Source: Methylobacter sp. (GTDB taxonomy: Bacteria; Pseudomonadota; Gammaproteobacteria; Methylococcales; Methylomonadaceae). Taken from it: a stretch of DNA of 46,582 nt. Position 1 is the first letter of the stretch. Each line of letters begins with the position of its first letter. A model generated the notes under the pieces. It had not been told where the DNA came from, did not search any database, and saw only the letters and a program-made list of their open reading frames with translations. The translations under genes and the position numbers were made by a program. Below are positions 41,891 to 46,582 of this stretch, piece by piece. Location: assembly GCA_030679035.1 (NCBI GenBank), contig JAUXTH010000106.1:1-46582 (forward strand). The letters are read 5' to 3'.

Positions 41891-41995
41891 TTCTCCCCGT
41901 AGTTTCGTAAGTTTGATATTTAAGGTTGCACTAACGAAGTCGCTGTCTGTAGATGTTCGAGATCGACACATAGCGTGGGGAGAAGCCCTTCCCCC
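41891..41995 (-). promoter_or_regulatory. Possible ribosome-binding-site sequestering leader of the pilin gene
   Basis: The pilin Shine-Dalgarno GGGGAGAA (minus strand, 41898-41891) is complementary over 8 bp to TTCTCCCC about 80 nt upstream in the same leader (41984-41977). That upstream arm can alternatively pair with CCCCC/AA at 41989-41995. The two helices exclude each other, a switch-like arrangement. Folding is inferred from base pairing only. Confidence 0.35.
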
Positions 41996-42074
41996 ATGTT
42001 CGTATTACTCTTTCCCATTGCCTTCTTGGCTCATCATCCCTGAACCGAACGAACTTGATAGTAAGTGTTATAAG

Positions 42075-42089
42075 GCAAGCGGCGTGCCA
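42075..42089 (-). promoter_or_regulatory. Sigma-54 promoter for the pilin gene
   Basis: On the minus strand the sequence TGGCACGCCGCTTGC fits the sigma-54 consensus TGGCACG-N4-TTGC completely, with GG at 42088-42087 and GC at 42076-42075 separated by ten bases. Transcription would start near 42063, giving a leader of about 180 nt before the pilin GTG at 41883. Confidence 0.85.
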
Positions 42090-42151
42090 ACTTTAATTAT
42101 TCTATATCATCAACAGGTTAGGTATTTATGTTGTGTGTTATGAACCAAAGA

Positions 42152-42171
42152 GTAGGTGATATCACCTACTT
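42152..42171. promoter_or_regulatory. Perfect 20-bp palindrome, candidate enhancer-binding site
   Basis: AGTAGGTGATATCACCTACT is an exact palindrome centred about 98 bp upstream of the predicted sigma-54 start. Sigma-54 promoters need an activator bound at such a distance. The activator gene is not in this window. It could also serve the divergent AraC gene about 510 bp away. Confidence 0.65.
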
Positions 42172-42456
42172 CAGTGTGGCATATAACTTACTTTACGTAA
42201 TCCATAGCTTACTTTCGTGATTTTGGGGTTTAAAAAGCTTTTCACTGTAGCGATGCAGGGTAAAAAGCATCGCTATCAATATTCGTGCCGTTGTGTTGTA
42301 AGTTTTTTCCGCTGAACGATGGTTAAAAACAGCGTTGATCCACCGCAAGACCAGAATCAAAAACCTGTTTTGGATGCCGAGTGTTCATACAAGCCGCGCT
42401 CTGAAAAAAGCGGGTACCACTTGTATATACAAAACGATTAAGAAGCCGTCTCCATA

Positions 42457-42547
42457 CGCATTCATATGACGAAGAGGGGTATTTCTTATGCCAAAAGTAG
42501 GGTTGCGTGATATGCCTTATTTTTTTGTATTTAGTGGGTGATATGCC
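42457..42547 (+). promoter_or_regulatory. Motif A and TATGCC direct repeats upstream of the AraC gene
   Basis: CGCATTCATAT (42457-42467) and TATTTC.TATGCCAAAAGTA (42480-42499) repeat those before the FecA-like receptor (24410-24451). Two more copies of TGATATGCC follow at 42508-42516 and 42539-42547, spaced 31 bp. AraC proteins bind direct or inverted pairs of such half-sites, so autoregulation is likely. Confidence 0.55.
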
Positions 42548-42582
42548 GCGGTTTTGTAACGAGGAGTTTTTTTATTTACATC

Positions 42583-42620
42583 GAAAATAATCATTAATGC
42601 TTTGAAAATAATGCGATAAC
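42583..42620 (+). promoter_or_regulatory. Fur-box-like sequence before the AraC gene
   Basis: GAAAATAATCATTAATG at 42583-42599 shares the ATAATCATTA core with the Fur consensus. A second GAAAATAAT occurs 21 bp on at 42604. The position just upstream of the gene start suits iron repression. The match is partial, about 11 of 19. Confidence 0.45.
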
Positions 42621-42682
42621 AAGTCCAGGCGTGGTTTGTGCTTAATGGTTTGATAGTTCTACAGCAAAAAAGACGGGGAATA

Positions 42683-43642
42683 ATGGAAACAAGACAGGCA
42701 ACAGCAAGACGATGGCGTATCAGCAGCGATGAGCTGCAATTACACCGGCAAAAAGACTGTCTGCATCAGTCTTTGCCGGAAGATTTAGGGGTAGGGCGCT
42801 CAACTATATTACAGTTTGATCAAGACTTGAGCTATATAGAAACCCGCTACACGCCGGCGAAAGACCTGGCTGTTTTGAGCCGGATAGACTATCAGGAGCC
42901 GCGCCTGATGGTTACGCTCGGCTTAAAAGGGCGATCCTGTTTTGCAGGAAATAACGGTAATGAGCTTGTTTTTAACGAAGGTTACACGGCTATAACAACC
43001 ATCCAATCCAGCATCGGCGAGCGGCAATACCAGGCTCATAAACCCACGATGCAACTTCGTTTCGCACTGAGCAAGAACTGGCTGTCCAGATATTTTGGCG
43101 AAAACAAGGCGGCACAGCTGCTCGGCAAAAGCGGCACGCAACTATTAAACTGTCAGCCCATCTCCCCGCAGGCGATGTGCGCTGCGCAGCAGTTACTGAA
43201 CTGCAACGCATCAACAGAAACAAGCCGGATATTCATGCATGGGCAAGCCATGTCGCTGCTGGCTTTTGAATTAATTCCTCTTTCTGAAGACAAGCGGCGC
43301 AATCTGACTAGACTGGATCAAAAAGATGCCGCCATCGCGAAATCGGCGCGGGATATTCTGTTGCGCGAATTTAGGAACCCTCCGTCAATTGAAGATCTGT
43401 CAAAACGGGTCGGAACCAATCAATTCAAGTTAAAGCAATTATTCCACCATTTCTTTACCAACACGCCTTACGGTTTGTTGCTGGAAATCAGGATGAATAA
43501 TGCCTATCAGTTGCTGGAAACGACACAGTGCCAAGTGAGTATTGCCGCAGACTTGGTTGGCTACAGTCATGCGAGCAATTTCAGTGCGGCATTTATAAAA
43601 CATTTTGGCGTTTCACCCAAAGCTGTTTCTAAAAAACACTGA
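42683..43642 (+). CDS. AraC-family regulator, PchR-like
   Basis: This 319-residue protein starts at ATG 42683 (METRQATARRWRIS), with GACGGGGA upstream; the longer frame from 42638 lacks a ribosome-binding site. Its N-terminal half resembles the effector domain of PchR-type activators of siderophore genes. The C-terminus has two helix-turn-helix units: PSIEDLSKRVGTNQFKLKQLFHHFFTNTPYGLLLEIRMNNAYQLLETTQCQVSIAADLVGYSHASNFSAAFIKHFGVSPK. PchR binds ferric pyochelin and activates receptor and synthesis genes. Shared motifs upstream of this gene, the FecA-like receptor and fecI suggest a local regulon, and a Fur-like site suggests iron repression. The ligand is unknown. Confidence 0.9.
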   Translation: METRQATARRWRISSDELQLHRQKDCLHQSLPEDLGVGRSTILQFDQDLSYIETRYTPAKDLAVLSRIDYQEPRLMVTLGLKGRSCFAGNNGNELVFNEGYTAITTIQSSIGERQYQAHKPTMQLRFALSKNWLSRYFGENKAAQLLGKSGTQLLNCQPISPQAMCAAQQLLNCNASTETSRIFMHGQAMSLLAFELIPLSEDKRRNLTRLDQKDAAIAKSARDILLREFRNPPSIEDLSKRVGTNQFKLKQLFHHFFTNTPYGLLLEIRMNNAYQLLETTQCQVSIAADLVGYSHASNFSAAFIKHFGVSPKAVSKKH

Positions 43643-43644
43643 TT

Positions 43645-43737
43645 GGAAAGGCGAAAGGCGAAAGGCGAAGGGCAAAAGGCTAAGGAATTGTTACGTCTTT
43701 CATACCCTTTGCCTTTCGTCCTTCGTCTTTTGCCCCG
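43645..43737. terminator. Long imperfect hairpin between convergent AraC and epmB genes
   Basis: An A/G-rich arm with three GGCGAAA repeats at about 43648-43684 can pair with the C/T-rich arm CCTTTGCCTTTCGTCC through TTTTGCCCC at 43707-43737. It lies just after the AraC stop and ends just before the epmB stop, suitable as a bidirectional terminator. It resembles the repeat at 15391-15453. Confidence 0.55.
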
Positions 43738-43743
43738 GTGCAG

Positions 43744-44754
43744 TTAAAAGACATATTGCTTGGACGCAGCTCCAGCCTGTTCTTTGACCAGCTTTGGCAC
43801 CAGATAGCCGGGCAGGGCGGCTTGGACTTGCTGGATTAATTCCATGGCTTTCGCTTCGGACACTTCAAAGTGTCCCGTTCCGGTCGCTTTGTCCAATAAA
43901 TGCAGATAATAAGGGATGATGCCGTGGTTAAACAGCTGCTCGCTCAGCTTGCACAGGACTTCTGAATTATCGTTTACGCCCTTTAACAGCACGGCTTGAT
44001 TGAACAAGGCGATGCCGTTGTTTTTCAGCAAGTTGCAGGCGGTAATGACCCGGTCGCTGATTTCATTGGCATGGTTGCAGTGGGTGATGATGATGATTTG
44101 TTTGGGGCTTAGTTTCAGCGTGTTAATCAATTCATCGGTTATCCGGGCAGGCAGGACGATAGGCAGCCGGGTATGTATCCGAATGCGTTGCAAGTGTTCG
44201 ATATTGTCCAGCTGTTGAATGAGTCGGGTTAGCCTTGCGTCGCTGAGCAGCAAGGGGTCGCCGCCGCTTAAAATGACTTCCGAGATGCTTGCGTCTGCCT
44301 GAATGTATTGAACGGCGGCATCTTCTTTTTGTTTGCTAAGTTGCAACTCGGCGTACGGGAAATTGCGGCGGAAACAGTACCGGCAGTTGATCGCGCAGCT
44401 GCCGGTGTTGATCAATAAAACGCGGCCATGGTATTTGTGCAAAACACCGTTTTGAGTGGCTGACGCAAGATCGCCGACCGGGTCATTGCCAAAGCCCGGA
44501 TAGGCGAGCAACTCCTCGTTAACAGGTAAAACCTGGCGCAATAAGGGGTCATGCGGGTTGCCTTTTTCGATGCAGGCGGCAAAGCTTAAAGGGACGCGTA
44601 ATGGAAAGCTTTCAGTCGCCTTGACTGAAACCGGCAAGTCGTCCGGAGCTAAGCGCAGATAACGGCAAAGGTCTTCAATATTATTAAAAGCGTCGGCAAG
44701 TTGCTGTTGCCAATTTTTAGCAAAGTGCTGGATTTCGGACTGCGGCTCGGACAT
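43744..44754 (-). CDS. epmB: EF-P (R)-beta-lysine synthase, lysine 2,3-aminomutase-like
   Basis: This 336-residue radical-SAM enzyme has the [4Fe-4S] motif CAINCRYCFRRNFPY (CxxxCxxC), the SAM/PLP region SEVILSGGDPLLLSDARL and RIHTRLPIVLPARI, and a C-terminal Lys for PLP (YYLHLLDKATGTGHFEV). EpmB converts (S)-alpha-lysine to (R)-beta-lysine, which EpmA then ligates onto EF-P. It is divergent from efp across 84 bp, a common arrangement in Gammaproteobacteria. The N-terminus is short, without the ancillary domain of KamA. Confidence 0.95.
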   Translation of the reverse strand: MSEPQSEIQHFAKNWQQQLADAFNNIEDLCRYLRLAPDDLPVSVKATESFPLRVPLSFAACIEKGNPHDPLLRQVLPVNEELLAYPGFGNDPVGDLASATQNGVLHKYHGRVLLINTGSCAINCRYCFRRNFPYAELQLSKQKEDAAVQYIQADASISEVILSGGDPLLLSDARLTRLIQQLDNIEHLQRIRIHTRLPIVLPARITDELINTLKLSPKQIIIITHCNHANEISDRVITACNLLKNNGIALFNQAVLLKGVNDNSEVLCKLSEQLFNHGIIPYYLHLLDKATGTGHFEVSEAKAMELIQQVQAALPGYLVPKLVKEQAGAASKQYVF

Positions 44755-44838
44755 GAAATGGCTTATTAAAGTTTCTATCGGTTGTTGGCTCTATTATAAT
44801 GGCTCAGTTTTACATTGTTTGTCATCTTTGAGGATAAA

Positions 44839-45408
44839 ATGGCCATTTATAGCACCAACGAGTTTAAAGCCGGGTTAAAAGTTATGTTGGATAACGATCC
44901 CTGTGCAATTATTGAAAATGAATTTGTAAAACCGGGTAAAGGTCAGGCTTTTAACCGGGTAAAAATCAGAAATTTGAAAACCGGCCGGGTGATTGAAAGA
45001 ACCTTTAAATCGGGTGAGTCTTTGGAAGGCGCCGATGTGGTCGATGTCGAGATGCAATACCTTTATAACGACGGCCAGTTCAGGCATTTTATGGTGCCGG
45101 ACACTTTTGAGCAGTATCAGTGCGATGAAAAAATCGTCGGCGATGCGGGTAAATGGCTTAAAGACCAGGACTCCTGCACGGTAACGTTATGGAATGACGC
45201 GCCTCTTGCTATTTCCCCTGCTAATTTCGTCGAGCTGACGATTGTGGAAACCGATCCCGGCGTGCGCGGCGATACCTCAGGCGGCGGCGGCAAGCCGGCT
45301 ACTCTGGATACAGGCGCAGTGGTCAGGGTGCCTTTGTTTGTGCAGCAGGGTGAAATGATCAAGGTCGATACCCGCACCGGCGAATACGTTTCCCGCGTTA
45401 AAGAATAG
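44839..45408 (+). CDS. efp: Elongation factor P
   Basis: The 189-residue EF-P starts at ATG 44839 ([49 protein letters not shown]) with GAGGAT upstream. The modified residue Lys34 is in KPGKGQ. The three beta-barrel domains are visible, ending [12 protein letters not shown] relieves ribosome stalling at polyproline and is activated by beta-lysylation by EpmB and EpmA, which are encoded next door. Its stop shares one base with the GTG of epmA. Confidence 0.97.
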   Translation: MAIYSTNEFKAGLKVMLDNDPCAIIENEFVKPGKGQAFNRVKIRNLKTGRVIERTFKSGESLEGADVVDVEMQYLYNDGQFRHFMVPDTFEQYQCDEKIVGDAGKWLKDQDSCTVTLWNDAPLAISPANFVELTIVETDPGVRGDTSGGGGKPATLDTGAVVRVPLFVQQGEMIKVDTRTGEYVSRVKE

Positions 45409-46469
45409 TGTCGCTGGACTGGCGGCCGACCTGCGCCATAGAACTGTTGCACTTTAGAGCACGGATGCTTGCGGAGATAAGGCAGTTTTTTGCTGACCGG
45501 TCGGTGCTGGAAGTGGAAACGCCGCTGCTCAGCCACAGCATCGGAACCGATCCGCACTTGGAGTTTTTCACGACCGAGTATTTATCGCCAGGGACGGTGT
45601 GTATGCCGCAAGCCCGTCAGGAACGGGCGCGGCGATCGCCAGGGACGGTGTGTATGCCGCAAGACTGTCGGGAACAGGCTCGGCAAGCCCTGTTCTTGCA
45701 GACATCGCCCGAGTTTGCGATGAAACGGTTACTCGCAGCGGGCAGCGGGTCTATCTATCAGATCGGAAAAGCCTTCAGGAACGGCGAGTCGGGGCGTTTT
45801 CACAATCCTGAATTCACCATGCTGGAATGGTATCGGGTCGGATTTACCTTGCCTCAGTTGATGGATGAAATCGCCGATTTGATCGGCGGGTTGTTTAGCG
45901 GTCAGTCGTTACAGGAAACGCAACGGGTCAGTTATCAGGACGTGTTTGCTTCGTTTACCGGTTTAGATCCGTTGGTGTTTGCATATCAGGATTACTGCGC
46001 TTATGTCAGGGGATGCGGGTTATCCGAGGCGGTGGACCTTTGCGGGCACGACCATGCGCTGTGGCTGGATTTTTTATTCAGTCATAAGGTCCAGCCGCAT
46101 TTGGGCGAAAACGCGTTGTGTCTGGTATACGGCTATCCCGCTTGCCAGTCGTCATTAGCCAGAATCAATGAACACAATGCATTGACCGCTGACCGGGTTG
46201 AATTGTTTATCAACGGCGTTGAGCTGGGCAATGGCTATTACGAGCTGGTTGATGCAGAAGAGCAGGGCAGGCGCTTTGACAAGGAACTGTCTATCAGACA
46301 TCAACAAAGATTGCCGGTTTCCGTTAAAGACAAGCATCTTATTGCGGCCCTGGAATCGGGATTGCCGGAATGCTCGGGCGTGGCTATAGGTCTGGATCGT
46401 TTGCTGATGCTGTTGTCGGGCAGTGCGTCTATCGACGACGTACTTAGTTTTCCGATTCACCGTGCTTAA
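45408..46469 (+). CDS. epmA: EF-P beta-lysine ligase with tandem in-frame insertion
   Basis: This 353-residue paralogue of the class II lysyl-tRNA synthetase core (EpmA/PoxA/GenX) lacks the anticodon domain. Motif 2 (FRNGESGRFHNPEFTMLEWYRVGF) and motif 3 (GVAIGLDRLLMLL) are intact. It ligates (R)-beta-lysine to EF-P Lys34. The start is GTG 45408. Residues 59-93 form an insertion between FFTTEY and LFLQTSPEFAMKRLL, absent from ordinary EpmA, where the strand runs straight into the LMTSPEYHMKRLL motif. It is encoded by two 51-bp units (45585-45635 and 45636-45686). The insertion is in frame, so the enzyme may still work. Confidence 0.93.
   Translation: MSLDWRPTCAIELLHFRARMLAEIRQFFADRSVLEVETPLLSHSIGTDPHLEFFTTEYLSPGTVCMPQARQERARRSPGTVCMPQDCREQARQALFLQTSPEFAMKRLLAAGSGSIYQIGKAFRNGESGRFHNPEFTMLEWYRVGFTLPQLMDEIADLIGGLFSGQSLQETQRVSYQDVFASFTGLDPLVFAYQDYCAYVRGCGLSEAVDLCGHDHALWLDFLFSHKVQPHLGENALCLVYGYPACQSSLARINEHNALTADRVELFINGVELGNGYYELVDAEEQGRRFDKELSIRHQQRLPVSVKDKHLIAALESGLPECSGVAIGLDRLLMLLSGSASIDDVLSFPIHRA
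45585..45686 (+). repeat. Two 51-bp tandem palindromic repeats inside epmA
   Basis: The units at 45585-45635 and 45636-45686 share their first 28 bases. The second parts differ, but each keeps a palindrome: CCGT...ACGG in unit 1 becomes CTGT...ACAG in unit 2, a compensated change. The repeat adds 17 codons per unit without a stop. Confidence 0.8.
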
Positions 46470-46559
46470 GCCAGGGCAATCACGCTTAAATAAGCTTGGA
46501 TTTTATAATCACTGGCTGATCAATTGCGTATAAATGTGGTTATTTTAAATTTCAGGTTA

Positions 46560-46582
46560 TTGGAGCCGCGACTTTAGTCGCG
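46560..46582. repeat. Palindromic repeat at right edge (GCGACTTTAGTCGC)
   Basis: CGCGACT (46568-46574) and AGTCGCG (46576-46582) form a short palindrome following GGAGC at the end of the window. It is probably the first part of a dispersed palindromic repeat whose remainder lies outside. Between the epmA stop and this point nothing else is evident. Confidence 0.5.

Noticed and set aside
1-46582. CRISPR array, tRNA or rRNA genes, complete IS element, replication origin
   Set aside because: No regularly spaced direct repeats, cloverleaf with CCA-type acceptor, rRNA segment, transposase or DnaA-box cluster was seen by reading both strands.

Overview
The window reads as chromosomal DNA of a gammaproteobacterium of moderate GC content. 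The best evidence is the efp neighbourhood (epmB, EF-P with Lys34, epmA) and an MSHA-like type IV pilus system. The many TonB/PepSY iron genes, an SmbP-like histidine-rich protein and the abundant palindromic repeats would suit a methanotroph-like (Methylococcales) genome, but that placement is inference and no taxonomic marker gene is present.

1-12.8 kb is a metallophore (siderophore or chalkophore) uptake region. It holds a TonB-dependent receptor lacking its N-terminal half, a ParE/Phd toxin-antitoxin pair, a PepSY membrane protein, a FecI-like sigma factor with its FecR-like anti-sigma regulator, and a repeat-flanked small chorismate mutase. These are followed by a full STN-type receptor, a lipoprotein of the DJ-1/PfpI (isonitrile hydratase-like) superfamily, a broken second PepSY gene, and a tonB-exbB-exbD operon. 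The operon runs with almost no gap into 12.8-18.6 kb, a tripartite RND efflux system (NodT-type outer-membrane lipoprotein, adaptor, permease).

18.6-24.5 kb is mixed: a stand-alone M41-like (FtsH-type) zinc peptidase candidate, an IHF-beta-like protein, an SmbP-like protein, an exported amidohydrolase with a His-rich loop, and a third, FecA-like receptor.

24.5-41.9 kb is a long collinear minus-strand block. In transcription order it has a large prepilin, a PglL-type pilin O-oligosaccharyltransferase, a PilM/PilN-like fusion (MshI-like), a PilO/MshJ-like protein, a GspE/MshE-type ATPase, a PilC/MshG-type platform protein, an MshK/PilP-like protein, an MshL/PilQ-like secretin, a frameshifted lipoprotein, two more prepilins, and a MoxR-DUF58-transglutaminase trio. 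Two features stand out. The assembly ATPase carries a canonical PilZ motif at its N-terminus, which would couple pilus assembly to c-di-GMP. One prepilin contains six Cys/Trp repeat units.

The pilin gene is preceded by a textbook sigma-54 promoter, a perfect 20-bp palindrome near -98 and a leader of about 180 nt. The same intergenic region holds the control region of a divergent PchR-like AraC regulator. Its sequence motifs recur upstream of the FecA-like receptor and of fecI, suggesting an iron/metallophore regulon within the window. The right end is epmB, efp and epmA; epmA carries an in-frame 51-bp tandem palindromic insertion.
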